The notes under the pieces: model-generated
Seen by the model: the letters and a program-made list of their open reading frames with translations, nothing else
What the model was told of the DNA's origin: nothing
Database searches by the model: none
Made by a program: the position numbers and the translations under genes
Part shown: in pieces, positions 16,901 through 24,704 of the stretch
Position numbering within the stretch: the first letter of the stretch is position 1
How the letters are laid out: each line of letters opens with the position of its first letter
NCBI GenBank assembly: GCA_021731085.1
Contig: JAKFYB010000018.1
Location: 62,001 to 126,000, forward strand
Source: Dehalococcoidia bacterium
GTDB lineage: Bacteria > Chloroflexota > Dehalococcoidia > DSTF01 > JACRBR01
DNA length: 64,000 bases
Direction: 5' to 3'

Positions 16901-17220
16901 TCATGCTCTGGCACCCCGAACGATGCATCTTTGTAGAAGCTCGACAGTTCGTCGTCGGTCAGCCCGGGCGCGTTGTAGACGAGTTCCGTGTACATCGCGA
17001 GTTGGTCGCGCATGTGCGGCTGATACGCGAACGCACCCAGCAGTAGGTCATCCCCGTTCTGCACGCCGTCCTGCCCCGGCGGCAGGATGTTCATGAACCC
17101 CGCCGCGTCGCCGAACTCCTGATACCGCCCCGTTCCCGGTGGAAATGCCGACGTTGAAGTAAGAGGCGCGCTGATCCACAAACACAGTCCGATCGCCGCC
17201 AGGACCAGCAAGCGTTTCAT
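13921..17220 (-). CDS. Secreted penicillin acylase (Ntn-hydrolase) family protein with C-terminal calcium-binding repeats
   Basis: 1099 residues. The signal peptide (MKRLLVLAAIGLCLWISAPL) is followed by the family's alpha part (VRDRSFGVAHVYGETRYATMFAQGY, AEDRLFAMDVLRR). The self-cleavage site that creates the N-terminal nucleophile serine is visible at about residue 363 in DMSNALLVSGENTVTGNPIA. The acylase region ends near residue 900. The remainder carries aspartate-rich thrombospondin type 3-like units (DSDCDGVLTTSDNCP, DPDDDNDGVADLTE) and two dockerin-like EF-hand segments (GDRIVNVADMGMLATAIG, DVNKDGAWNPADQGLLAS). It probably hydrolyses amide bonds of acylated compounds such as acyl-homoserine lactones, outside the cell and calcium-stabilised. 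ATG 17220 has GAGG upstream; the longer track ORF start is not supported. Confidence 0.87.
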   Translation of the reverse strand: MKRLLVLAAIGLCLWISAPLTSTSAFPPGTGRYQEFGDAAGFMNILPPGQDGVQNGDDLLLGAFAYQPHMRDQLAMYTELVYNAPGLTDDELSSFYKDASFGVPEHDIARVYSPTAGVTVVRDRSFGVAHVYGETRYATMFAQGYTAAEDRLFAMDVLRRLGRARLSEFLGASAANQSLDREQLADAPYTEADLTAQIAAMAASGAEGQAIVNDGQAYTDGVNQYISEALVDSTKLPAEYTALGVSLDPWVPEDIIATASKVGAIFGKGGGGEVRNHCGLKDLAAELGSMPAARLVFDDFHLANDDEAVTTSATAAPYMTNLGPVNPAAHPDVDCDSLDAIIDDPPGFVFADLTTAFAPRDMSNALLVSGENTVTGNPIAVFGPQTGYFVPQLLVEKDVHGPGIDARGAAFAGVDTYVQLGRGTNYAWSATSSGADNVDQWVLELCEPLGGTATVDSMGYLHDSTCKEIETYQHEMSTTPAISWRVERTEDYGPIRERGTLEDGTPIAIATQRSTYGNELGSAHGFYRVNNPAMMANGFADFQANMGGGIDYSFNWFYVDDADIGYQHSCKCPQRATGVDPYLPVWGNGSWDWQSYIPVASQPAALNPAQGYLSSWNNKQAPEFMANDRSYSEGPVQRVQMLNARIEAAIAGGPIDRADLVNAMADAGTVDLRGQEVLPLLLQVMGTTAPGTVDSRAQDMRDRLAAWVATSAHRRDFDRSGEYDDPQAPAIMDRWWPLLTSAMFDTESGHAISHLGVGIHDAPQGHNGSAFGSGTYSHVQKDLRQVLGLSVTDPFSQTYCGGGSLAACADALWASLGQAAPLLQVEFGSPSVANWKRTIASDDVRSQALGIATIPAFHWINRPTFQQVVQIGVGCASDSDCDGVLTTSDNCPMGANAAQVNADRNFIDHSPPYMATVDDKTLANSDGSGDACDPDDDNDGVADLTETAGAPCTSATGPTNSQLRDTDADRFLDGAECALGTNPASAASKPLVTACGSTADADGDKLSNRIEFCFYGTNVLSTDTDSDRTVDGGRDGCEAMSLNGDRIVNVADMGMLATAIGNVAFRVVSVDVNKDGAWNPADQGLLASFISPSGQCPGS

Positions 17221-17308
17221 CGTCACATCCTCGTGCCTAGAGCGGGGTTGGTTCCGGCGAGTATACACCCGCGCCGTCGTCAATCCCGCTCCCGATACAC
17301 TGCTGAGA

Positions 17309-18691
17309 ATGTCTCCTCACAGAGTTCCATCGATGCGCTCGCGTGCGGCTATCGCAATACTCGCGCGCATCGCCTTCGTGGCCGCCTCCTACGTGGCCGC
17401 CGCCTGCTCAGGTTCGGGTTCGTCAAGTTCCACACCAACGCCCGAACCAACGCCAACACCCGCATTCAACGCCGACTGGGCCACCCCGATAACCCTGCCG
17501 GTCACGCCGGTTGCCGTCTCCGAACACACGATCGCCGATCCCGCATTCGACCCGTTGCCCGGCGCCCGTGCACTCTTCGGTATCGACGACACTGCTCCTG
17601 GAAACTCGCACTCCTACCAGATCGAAATCCCCGAGATCTGGAACGGCGACGTCGTATACTTCGCTCACGGCTTCCGCGGTAACACGACCGAACTGACCGT
17701 CGGCCCGCCGCCCATCCGCGAGCACCTCATCGACAACGGCTACGCCTGGGCTGCCTCCAGCTACTCTCAGAACGGCTACCGTCCCGGCATCGGCGCGCAG
17801 GACACGGCCCGCCTCATCCCGATCTTCGAGCGACTCGTCGCGGCCCCGGAGCGCAGCTACATCTACGGCCAGTCGATGGGTGGCAACGTCGTCACCGTCT
17901 CCCTCGAATCGCCAGATACGCGCACAGCGTACGACGGCGCCCTCACAGAGTGCGGCGCCATGACGGGAACGGGCATCGTCGACTACTTCCTCAGTTGGGG
18001 CGCCATCGCTGGCTACCTTTCCGACACTAACCTCACGGCCTCCGCGACCGACGCCGGCGAGTTCGTCCTCACCCTGCGCGACAAAGTTAACCCGACCCTC
18101 GGATCTCCCGCCGATCCCACGCCGAAGGGCGTCGCGTTTGCAAGCGCGATCGAAAACCTCACGGGTGGCCCGCGTCCACTCTTCGATGAAGGCTTCGCCG
18201 CCAACTACGAGAGCAACTTTATCGTCCTCTTCGGCGCCATCGTCGCACCGGCACCGTCCAACGCCGTCGCCCAGAATGCCGACACCGAGTACGAGGTCGA
18301 CGAGGGGCTCGCCGTCACGTCCACCGACCTCAACGAGAACATTACGCGCGTGCAACCGAACGCCGACTTCCAGGATCGCGAACTCTATCCCGAGTTCGCA
18401 CCTTCGACCGGCGACATCGCCGTACCTCTACTCACCATCCATAACACCGGCGATCTCTTCGTCCCCATACACCTCGAGCAGAAATACCGGCGCCTCGTCG
18501 ATGACGCCGGCGCATCGGATCTCCTCACCCAGCGCGCCATCCAGCGCCCCGGCCACTGCAACTTCACAGCCACGGAGCGCATCGCCGCCTTCACCGACCT
18601 CGTCGCGTGGGTAGAAGGCGACATCAAGCCCGCCGGCGAAGACCTCCTCGGCGACCTAACCACCGCCGGCGCCACCTTCACGCTCGAATAG
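17309..18691 (+). CDS. Lipoprotein alpha/beta hydrolase
   Basis: 460 residues. Residues 1-33 form a lipoprotein signal ending AAAC, followed by a low-complexity Ser/Thr/Pro linker. The enzyme core has the alpha/beta-hydrolase oxyanion strand VVYFAHGFRGN, the nucleophile elbow YGQSMGG, a likely acid in TIHNTGDLFVP and the catalytic histidine in RPGHCNF. All triad residues are therefore visible in the right order. An esterase or peptidase role is likely, but the substrate is unknown. ATG 17309 and ATG 17333 are both possible starts. The gene is divergent from the penicillin-acylase gene, sharing a short intergenic region. Confidence 0.82.
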   Translation: MSPHRVPSMRSRAAIAILARIAFVAASYVAAACSGSGSSSSTPTPEPTPTPAFNADWATPITLPVTPVAVSEHTIADPAFDPLPGARALFGIDDTAPGNSHSYQIEIPEIWNGDVVYFAHGFRGNTTELTVGPPPIREHLIDNGYAWAASSYSQNGYRPGIGAQDTARLIPIFERLVAAPERSYIYGQSMGGNVVTVSLESPDTRTAYDGALTECGAMTGTGIVDYFLSWGAIAGYLSDTNLTASATDAGEFVLTLRDKVNPTLGSPADPTPKGVAFASAIENLTGGPRPLFDEGFAANYESNFIVLFGAIVAPAPSNAVAQNADTEYEVDEGLAVTSTDLNENITRVQPNADFQDRELYPEFAPSTGDIAVPLLTIHNTGDLFVPIHLEQKYRRLVDDAGASDLLTQRAIQRPGHCNFTATERIAAFTDLVAWVEGDIKPAGEDLLGDLTTAGATFTLE

Positions 18692-18717
18692 ACCGGCCTC
18701 GTACATTCCTGGCGCAT

Positions 18718-18743
18718 GTCATTCCGAGCGAAGCGAAAAATCT
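18718..18743. repeat. Dispersed element GTCATTCCGAGCGAAGCGA
   Basis: GTCATTCCGAGCGAAGCGAAAAATCT matches a short intergenic element I know as widespread in several bacterial phyla. Only one copy is seen in this window. Confidence 0.5.
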
Positions 18744-18914
18744 ACGCCGAACACGACGTGCGTTCTAGACATGGCGCAATCGCCGCCCAGGCGCGTGATA
18801 GATGCTCCACAGACCAGTCGGAACGAAACGCGCACGACAACTCGCCCCTACCGCAGCAGCACTCTATGGTGGATGGACGACAACACCTATCGCCCAAACA
18901 AGGAGCACGTTGCG

Positions 18915-19862
18915 ATGACAAAGATGCGTTTCGGCATGCAAACCAGCCTCAACGGCGTCTCGTGGAACGAACTCGAAGACATGTGGAAGTTCCTCGACCG
19001 CCAGACCAGCATGTACAGCGCCTGGACCTTCGACCACTTCGTCCCACCCGGCGTGGGCCAGGACCCAAACGAGAGTTGCTTCGAAGGCTGGGCCGCGCTC
19101 GCCGCCGTCGCCGCAGTCACCGAACGCATCCGCCTCGGTTGCCTCGTCACCGGCGTCACGTATCGCGAACCGGCCGTCCTCGCCAAGATGGCGGCAACCA
19201 TCGACCACATCAGCGATGGACGCCTCGAATTCGGCATCGGCGCAGCCTGGCACGAAGCCGAGCACCGCATGTACGGCATCCCGTTTCCATCCGTGAAGGA
19301 GCGCCAGGATCGCCTCGAAGAAGCGGTGCAGGCCATCCGCATGCTCTTCGACGCCGACACGCCGCTCGATTTCTCCGGCAAGTACTACAACCTCAAAGGC
19401 GCGTCCTTCGCGCCACGCGGAGTGCAGCGCCCGCATCCCCCCATCATGATCGGCGGCGGGGGCGAGAAGCGGACGCTACGTACGCTCGCGCGCCACGGCG
19501 ACGTGATGAACGTGTCCGGTGATCCAGCAGCTGTGAAAGCAAAGATCGAGGTCCTCGAACGTCACTGCGCCGACGTCGGTCGCGACCCGTCTGAAATCGA
19601 CAAGACCGTCTTCACCGCCGTCATCGTCAGCGACAACGAGAAGCTCATCGACCGCGTCGCGGCCATGATGGCCATGGGAACCTCCATGTCGCCTGAAGAC
19701 GCGAAGCGCGTCATGCCCATCGGCTCGGCCGAGCATGTCCTCGAAGTCGTCGACCGCTACGCCGCAATCGGTGTCACGCAGATCATCATGATGGGACAGG
19801 CGCCTTGGAAGCGCGAAATCTACGCCCGCCTTAACGAGCAAGTCATCGCCCCGCTGGCTTAA
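18915..19862 (+). CDS. LLM class (luciferase-like, F420-type) oxidoreductase
   Basis: 315 residues of the luciferase-like monooxygenase superfamily. Evidence: MRFGMQTSLNGVSWNEL at the start, SAWTFDHFVPP, AALAAVTERIRLGCLVTGVTYREPAVLAKMAATIDHISDGRLEFGIGAAW (the most conserved block) and HPPIMIGGGGEKRTLRTLARHGD. Members use reduced F420 or FMN; the DHISDGRLEFGIGAAW block is typical of the F420-dependent branch, so F420 use is likely but inferred. ATG 18915 has AGGAG nine bases upstream; the track ORF begins earlier without homology. Substrate unknown. It is probably monocistronic. Confidence 0.88.
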   Translation: MTKMRFGMQTSLNGVSWNELEDMWKFLDRQTSMYSAWTFDHFVPPGVGQDPNESCFEGWAALAAVAAVTERIRLGCLVTGVTYREPAVLAKMAATIDHISDGRLEFGIGAAWHEAEHRMYGIPFPSVKERQDRLEEAVQAIRMLFDADTPLDFSGKYYNLKGASFAPRGVQRPHPPIMIGGGGEKRTLRTLARHGDVMNVSGDPAAVKAKIEVLERHCADVGRDPSEIDKTVFTAVIVSDNEKLIDRVAAMMAMGTSMSPEDAKRVMPIGSAEHVLEVVDRYAAIGVTQIIMMGQAPWKREIYARLNEQVIAPLA

Positions 19863-19865
19863 AGC

Positions 19866-19909
19866 AGGGAGACACAGAGCTTGTTGTAGGGGCGCTGCTT
19901 GCCGCGCCC
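19866..19909. repeat. Two adjoining dispersed repeats (CACAGAG and GTAGGGGCG families)
   Basis: GGAGACACAGAG followed by GTAGGGGCGCTGCTTGCCGCGCCC. The second unit recurs inverted at 44789-44813 and a related form stands at 24422-24447; the first is related to 13011, 42001 and 44695. Confidence 0.6.
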
Positions 19910-19960
19910 AGCTCCGTTCGTCGGCTAGGTGCCTGGCGAAAATCAGCGGCCATGAAGAAC

Positions 19961-19985
19961 GGAGCGCGGGCTTTCAGCCTGCGCG
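19961..19985. repeat. Palindromic repeat GTAGCGCGGGC family, copy 3
   Basis: GGAGCGCGGGCTTTCAGCCTGCGCG; one stem mismatch relative to the other copies. Confidence 0.7.
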
Positions 19986-20010
19986 TTCTCGTCGACGAGC
20001 GTCAAAGTCA

Positions 20011-22461
20011 TCAACGAAGGTCATCGAAGTTCACTGTTGGCCGCGCCGCCGGCTCTTCTCCGAACCCAGGCTCAGGGGCCGCCGTCGGCACGCTCGTCGG
20101 CGCTACCATCACTGTCGGCGCTCCGACTGGATCGCCCGGTGTCGGCGCCGCTCCTGGCGCCGGAACCAACGCCGTTGCCTGTGGTCGCGGAGCTCCACCG
20201 CCTCCCCCGCCATAGACCCGCAGATACTCCTTCGCCAGGTACGACCGCCATTCAAGCAGTTCACCCGGCACGCTCGACAAATCCCGTGTCGTTCGCTCCC
20301 GCCCCAACAGTTCGCCGCCCCACCAATCCGCCGTCTGCTGTGCCAGCGCGGTCAGCGCGAAAGCCCCTTTGACGGATCGGCAGCGGGTGTCCTTCTGGAC
20401 AATGATCCCGCTCGGCACACACACCGTGGCCTCAACGATGCCCGCCGGCTTCACCCAGTCTCGGGCGGCTCGCCCCTCCAGCGCCTTCGCCATGACGTTG
20501 TGCCATGTCAAACCCGCGATCGTCGTGCTGAAGATATTTACCATCGGCGTGTTATCGCTGTTACCGACCCATACGCCAACTGCGAGGTCAGGCGTATAGC
20601 CAATCGTCCATGTGTCGCCGATGAGCTTCTTCTTCGTCGGATCTTCCTGGTCGTACGGTTCGCTTGTCCCCGTCTTCACCGCGACACGATGTCCCGCTAT
20701 GTTCAGGTTGCTCCCGCGACCGTACGTAATCTGGCGGTTCTCATCCTTCGAGAGGATGTCCGTTATCATATAGGCGTACTCAGGTTCGATCGCCGGCTCG
20801 AACTCTGGCGTCATGTTGTCCATCAACACATCGCCCTTCCGGTTCTTCACGAGCAACACTGACGTCGGTTCGAGGCGCCGGTTGCCTTCCGGCAACGACT
20901 GCGTCGATGGCACACCGGCCATCACACCATTGTTCGCGAACGTCGAGTACGCATACGTCATGTCGAGCAGCTTCACGTCCACTCCGCCCAATGTCATCGC
21001 TGGACCTAGTCCCTCGCGATCGAGCGTAGTGATGCCCATTGCCTTAGCCGTCGCCCGCACATTGTCGACTCCAACCCAGAGGATCGTCTTGAACGCCGGG
21101 ATGTTGAACGAGTTCCCCAGCGCCTGCTTCACCGTCATCGTGCCCCTGTTGCGCCCGTCCGGATTGCGCGGCTGGAATTCCTTGCCGTCTTCTTCCTTGT
21201 ACGTGATCGTCGAGTCAATGATTGGCCACTCCGGTCCCCAACCTTGCTTGAACGCGGTCGCATATGTGAATGGCTTGAGGGTCGACCCCGGCGAGTTGAG
21301 CGCTACGGCGTTGTTGACCTCGCCGTTGACGTCCTGCCGGAAGTAGTCGCGGCTCCCAACCATCGCCAGAATCTGTCCTGTCTCTGGCTGGATGACCACG
21401 ACGGATCCGTTGTGTCCGTTAGATGAAGCCTCATGCTGAAGGAGGCTCTCTTCCAGATAGGCATTCGCCATGTCATTGAGCGGCAAATCGAGTGTGGTCA
21501 ACACTTCTAGGCCACCGTGATACAACGCTTCCTCGCCGAGCGTGGCCTTCAGGTAGTCGGCGACGTACAGGACGAAGTGCGGCGCGAGAAACGGTCGCGG
21601 CTGCGGTTTCAGCGTAATCCTCTCGAGCTGCGCCCACGCGCGGGTCTCACTGTCGATCGCGCCATGCCGCTCCATCAGGGCGAGCACTTCGCCCTGCCTG
21701 CGCTTCGCCGCGTCATAGTCCGAAAATGGATCCCATCGCGTCGGGGACTGCGGTAGTCCAGCAAGGAACGCCGCCTGCGCCAGCGATAGATCCTTCGTGT
21801 GGATGCCGAAGTACGTCAGCGATGCCGACTCGATCCCGGTCGCGAGGTTCCCGTATGGGATCTCGTTCAAGTACCACTCGAGAATCTGCTCCTTTTCGTA
21901 CTCCTGCGTCATGCGGATCGCGAACACAACTTCCTTCGCCTTGCGTTCGAGCGACCGTTGTTCGCGCTCCTCAGGCGTGAAATAGATCTGCTTTACCAGT
22001 TGCTGCGTGATGGAACTCCCGCCGCTCCCTTCGAAGAAGCCGTCTCCAGGTTGCACGTTCTCGCGCACGGCCCGCGCCAAGCCCTGCACGCTGATGCCGG
22101 GGTTCGAATAAAAGCTTTCGTCCTCAGTCGCGATCGACGCCGCCTGGATCCAGAACCCCATCTCGTTTAGCGGAATGCGCTCTTGTTGGCCATATCCTTC
22201 GTCGAGGAACTGAAAAAGCAACGTCCCGTGCCGGTCATGGATGCGCGCTCCCCCTCCTCTGGCGGCAATTGCTTGCTCGGCCGAGACATAGTCTGTCGAA
22301 ACACGGTCCACGTATTGAAGCCCGGCAAGCGCGGAGCACCCGATGATGCTTAAAGTGACTGCAAGCGGGACGAACAGAAGCAGCAGACCAGCAGGAGGCC
22401 CTCCGCGCTCCTGGCGCCGCCTTCGCCGTAACCGCCGCCTGAGAATGTAGTCCTGGGTCAT
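20011..22461 (-). CDS. Penicillin-binding protein 1A (bifunctional transglycosylase/transpeptidase)
   Basis: 816 residues. A membrane anchor (residues 24-48) is preceded by an Arg-rich cytoplasmic tail. The glycosyltransferase 51 domain has its catalytic Glu in ATEDESFY (~113) and the GSSITQQLVKQ motif (~148). The transpeptidase domain has SxxK in SPGSTLKPF (~393), SxN in GNSFNIP (~451) and KTGTS (~596). All catalytic motifs are intact, so it can both polymerise and cross-link peptidoglycan on the outer face of the membrane. The last ~70 residues are Pro/Ala/Gly-rich low complexity. ATG 22461 is followed by YILRRRLRRRRRQ, a typical start. Length is normal for the class. Confidence 0.93.
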   Translation of the reverse strand: MTQDYILRRRLRRRRRQERGGPPAGLLLLFVPLAVTLSIIGCSALAGLQYVDRVSTDYVSAEQAIAARGGGARIHDRHGTLLFQFLDEGYGQQERIPLNEMGFWIQAASIATEDESFYSNPGISVQGLARAVRENVQPGDGFFEGSGGSSITQQLVKQIYFTPEEREQRSLERKAKEVVFAIRMTQEYEKEQILEWYLNEIPYGNLATGIESASLTYFGIHTKDLSLAQAAFLAGLPQSPTRWDPFSDYDAAKRRQGEVLALMERHGAIDSETRAWAQLERITLKPQPRPFLAPHFVLYVADYLKATLGEEALYHGGLEVLTTLDLPLNDMANAYLEESLLQHEASSNGHNGSVVVIQPETGQILAMVGSRDYFRQDVNGEVNNAVALNSPGSTLKPFTYATAFKQGWGPEWPIIDSTITYKEEDGKEFQPRNPDGRNRGTMTVKQALGNSFNIPAFKTILWVGVDNVRATAKAMGITTLDREGLGPAMTLGGVDVKLLDMTYAYSTFANNGVMAGVPSTQSLPEGNRRLEPTSVLLVKNRKGDVLMDNMTPEFEPAIEPEYAYMITDILSKDENRQITYGRGSNLNIAGHRVAVKTGTSEPYDQEDPTKKKLIGDTWTIGYTPDLAVGVWVGNSDNTPMVNIFSTTIAGLTWHNVMAKALEGRAARDWVKPAGIVEATVCVPSGIIVQKDTRCRSVKGAFALTALAQQTADWWGGELLGRERTTRDLSSVPGELLEWRSYLAKEYLRVYGGGGGGAPRPQATALVPAPGAAPTPGDPVGAPTVMVAPTSVPTAAPEPGFGEEPAARPTVNFDDLR

Positions 22462-22491
22462 TGCCGGTCCGATCCTGCTCTGGGGGGCTGG

Positions 22492-23049
22492 CTATCGTTC
22501 CGGCGCGTGACCGTTGTGGTTGCTGCTCTGCATAATCGTCGCGAACACCGGAACCGCTTGAGTCGCCACCTTGCCTGCACCACTACCGGTGATCGAAGCG
22601 GCCGCCCTTCCTGCACGCTCTTCGAGTCCGCAATACGGACACACGACCCACGCCGATTCAGTCAAGCGCTCGCAGCCGGGGCACGCAGCACCAACGTACG
22701 AAGCGCAATATGGGCACCGCACAAAGTCTGCCCGCAATGTGCGGTAGCAGTCCCTGCAACTCGGAGATTCCGCTGCATGTGCTGCGAGCGCCTGCATCTC
22801 CATGCGTCGTTCCGCGCGCTCCTCGATGGTCTCGCTTGGACGGAGGGCTACGTACAGGACCAACCCGGGGAGAAAAAACACGGCCGTGAACGCGATTGCA
22901 GCGAATTGCACCGCCGTGGAGTTCGTCCGCCGCTGGATGTCACCAGCGACCCAGACGACGGACGCTAGCCACAATATCACCGCATATGCCACCACGACGA
23001 GCACTGATGTCCACAATCCAGTCGACCAAATTCCAGCATCGTCGAGCAT
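22492..23049 (-). CDS. Zinc-ribbon membrane protein
   Basis: 185 residues. Two membrane helices (residues ~12-35 and ~45-68) precede a cytoplasmic part with two zinc ribbons, CRDCYRTLRADFVRCPYCASYVG and ACPGCERLTESAWVVCPYC, i.e. CxxC pairs in the double-zinc-ribbon pattern seen at the ends of many small membrane proteins. No enzyme motif is present. The gene precedes PBP1A on the same strand with about 30 bases between stop and next start, so the two may be co-transcribed. Function unknown. Confidence 0.72.
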   Translation of the reverse strand: MLDDAGIWSTGLWTSVLVVVAYAVILWLASVVWVAGDIQRRTNSTAVQFAAIAFTAVFFLPGLVLYVALRPSETIEERAERRMEMQALAAHAAESPSCRDCYRTLRADFVRCPYCASYVGAACPGCERLTESAWVVCPYCGLEERAGRAAASITGSGAGKVATQAVPVFATIMQSSNHNGHAPER

Positions 23050-23226
23050 GACGGATCTCCTTAGCGCCTGTGGGGGATTGATGACTTAGTTTGCGGTTTC
23101 TGCATTGCATCAGCATTGCAAGCATCAGGCCGATGTTTAGGTCACGTTGCGAGCAACCGATCAGCCAAACACGAGTTCGCCGCGCGCAGCAACACGAGGA
23201 CACAGCGATCAGGTCGCATATGATGT

Positions 23227-23244
23227 ATGTTTCACGTGAAACAT
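23227..23244. promoter_or_regulatory. parS: parS centromere site 1 (ParB binding)
   Basis: ATGTTTCACGTGAAACAT contains the 16-bp consensus parS TGTTTCACGTGAAACA without mismatch. ParB binds this sequence, loads CTP-dependent clamps and nucleates the partition complex. It lies in a non-coding stretch upstream of the zinc-ribbon gene. Confidence 0.92.
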
Positions 23245-23320
23245 CACCACTTGCCTGCGACGCGGCGAGAGCCGAATGGTTAGATCCGGCTCTCGCCCAC
23301 ATAGACCTGCAACGGAGGCC

Positions 23321-23779
23321 TCAGGCCGATCGCTTGATCTCCCCACGCCAGCCGCCTGTCTCGCGGCCACGCTCCTCGATGAACGTCTTGAACCGGTCGA
23401 GGTCACCTTCGACCCGCCGCCCAACGAACCCCATCATGTCTCCCGCCTTCTCGACGAAGCCATCCGGGTCGTAATCCATCTGCAGCATCACGCGCGTCTT
23501 CGTGTCGTCAATGTGGTGGAACGTCACGACTCCGCCGTTCTCGGCGCCGTCCTCTGCGCACCACGCGATGCGCTGATCCGGTGTCTGCTCGGTAATCTTG
23601 GCGTCCCACTCCTTAACTTGGCCGCCGATCTCCGCCTTCCAGTGCACGCGGTCGTCGCCCATCTGCTTGACCGCCTCAACCCCTTCCATGAACTGCGGAA
23701 ACTCTTCAAATTGCGTCCACTGGTTGTAGACGGCCCGCACGGGCGCCTCCACATCTATGCTCTTCTCGATTCGGGCCAT
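23321..23779 (-). CDS. SRPBCC family (polyketide cyclase/dehydrase-like) protein
   Basis: 152 residues with the START/SRPBCC pattern: KSIDVEAPVRAVYNQWTQFEEFPQFMEGVEAVKQ at the N-terminus (strand, two helices), a beta-sheet core, and a long C-terminal helix (GRRVEGDLDRFKTFIEERG). This is close to the subgroup of cyclase/dehydrase proteins that open with I-x-V-x-A-P. The cavity probably binds a hydrophobic ligand; the ligand is unknown. ATG 23779 follows AGAAGGAGCAAACGGAC. It sits between the two parS sites with the EVE-domain gene, divergent from it. Confidence 0.82.
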   Translation of the reverse strand: MARIEKSIDVEAPVRAVYNQWTQFEEFPQFMEGVEAVKQMGDDRVHWKAEIGGQVKEWDAKITEQTPDQRIAWCAEDGAENGGVVTFHHIDDTKTRVMLQMDYDPDGFVEKAGDMMGFVGRRVEGDLDRFKTFIEERGRETGGWRGEIKRSA

Positions 23780-23931
23780 GTCCGTTTGCTCCTTCTAAGA
23801 GAGTATTGCTTCGTCGCAACGCCACTCTATGCCCCTCGCCGCAACCTTTCCGCGAACGCCGCGCAACCGCCCGTTGCAGTGGCATTGCATCGGCCCAGTA
23901 CAATGCTCTTACACGGTTATAGGAGTTCACC

Positions 23932-24333
23932 ATGGCCTACTTCCTCGCCAAAACCGAACCCACCACCTACTCCATCGACGACCTCAAGCGCGACAAGAAG
24001 ACCGAATGGGACGGCGTCCGAAACCCCGCCGCTGTCAACGCGATCAAGGGCATGAAGCCGGGCGACACCGTCATCATCTACCACTCCGGCAAGGACAAGG
24101 CGATCGTCGGCCTCGCCCAGGTCGCCTCCGCCCCACGCCCAGACCCAAACGATGACCGCAGCTGGGTCGCAGACTTCAAGTACCTGAAGCACGCGAAGAA
24201 CCCCGTCACGCTCAAGCAAGTGAAGGAATCCCACAGGTTCGACGACTTCGCCCTCGTCCGCATGGGCCGCCTCAGCACAATGTCCGCCCCAGACGCCTTC
24301 TACAAATGGCTCGAATCCGAAGGCGCATTCTAG
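23932..24333 (+). CDS. EVE domain-containing protein
   Basis: 133 residues, essentially a single EVE domain (PUA-like fold). Hallmarks are AYFLAKTEPTTYSIDDL at the start, WDGVRNPAAVNAIKGMKPGD and VWADFKYL-like middle strands. EVE proteins read modified bases in DNA or RNA and are frequent partners of nucleases in defence; a solitary EVE gene as here is usually a housekeeping-type RNA or DNA-modification reader. ATG 23932 has TAGGAG nine bases upstream. The gene lies between two parS sites and diverges from the SRPBCC gene. Confidence 0.9.
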   Translation: MAYFLAKTEPTTYSIDDLKRDKKTEWDGVRNPAAVNAIKGMKPGDTVIIYHSGKDKAIVGLAQVASAPRPDPNDDRSWVADFKYLKHAKNPVTLKQVKESHRFDDFALVRMGRLSTMSAPDAFYKWLESEGAF

Positions 24334-24384
24334 GCTTAGAGAGGGATCATAGCCGCCCCCGGGCTGTGCGCGCGCATGCGCCAA

Positions 24385-24412
24385 TGGTGATGTTTCACGT
24401 GAAACATCACCA
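24385..24412. promoter_or_regulatory. parS: parS centromere site 2 (28-bp palindrome)
   Basis: TGGTGATG-TTTCACGTGAAA-CATCACCA is a perfect 28-bp palindrome centred on consensus parS TGTTTCACGTGAAACA at 24391-24406. It lies 1.16 kb from site 1, downstream of the EVE gene. Confidence 0.93.
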
Positions 24413-24421
24413 CCTGGCGGT

Positions 24422-24447
24422 GTAGGGGCCGACCTATGTGTCGGCCC
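24422..24447. repeat. GTAGGGGCCGACC palindromic repeat
   Basis: GTAGGGGCCGACC-TATGT-GTCGGCCC, a 7-bp stem of the same style as the GTAGGGGCG repeats at 19886 and 44789. Confidence 0.55.
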
Positions 24448-24552
24448 GCTGCGGCCACCGAATGTGTGGATCCCGCGATACGAGCAGACGGAGCCGCTGC
24501 CGACGAGTAGCTTGTCAGGTGACATTCCGTCGTGCCAACGCGCCGGGACGTG

Positions 24553-24590
24553 AAACGACCTCGTGTCTCCACGAGGTCGTTTGCTCCCCC
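24553..24590 (+). terminator. 13-bp hairpin, possible terminator of an untranslated transcript
   Basis: AAACGACCTCGTG-TCTC-CACGAGGTCGTTT then GCTCCCCC. The stem is perfect. The tail begins with T residues of the stem itself but is not U-rich after it. It stands 220 bases beyond the EVE gene with no ORF of coding character between, so it could end the EVE transcript or a small RNA. Confidence 0.45.
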
Positions 24591-24704
24591 ACGTATGCTC
24601 GGCGGCTCAGCAGCGTCGGCCGCGACCCTGAAAGCAGCGCGCCACAAGCTCAACCGTTCACGCACAGTATCGACACCAGCGGTGCACAACTGTTGCTTGG
24701 GCTC

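Noticed and set aside
24553-24590. Third parS site or ParB half-site (GACGTGAAACGA)
   Set aside because: Only a half-match to TGTTTCACGTGAAACA; explained by the terminator hairpin.
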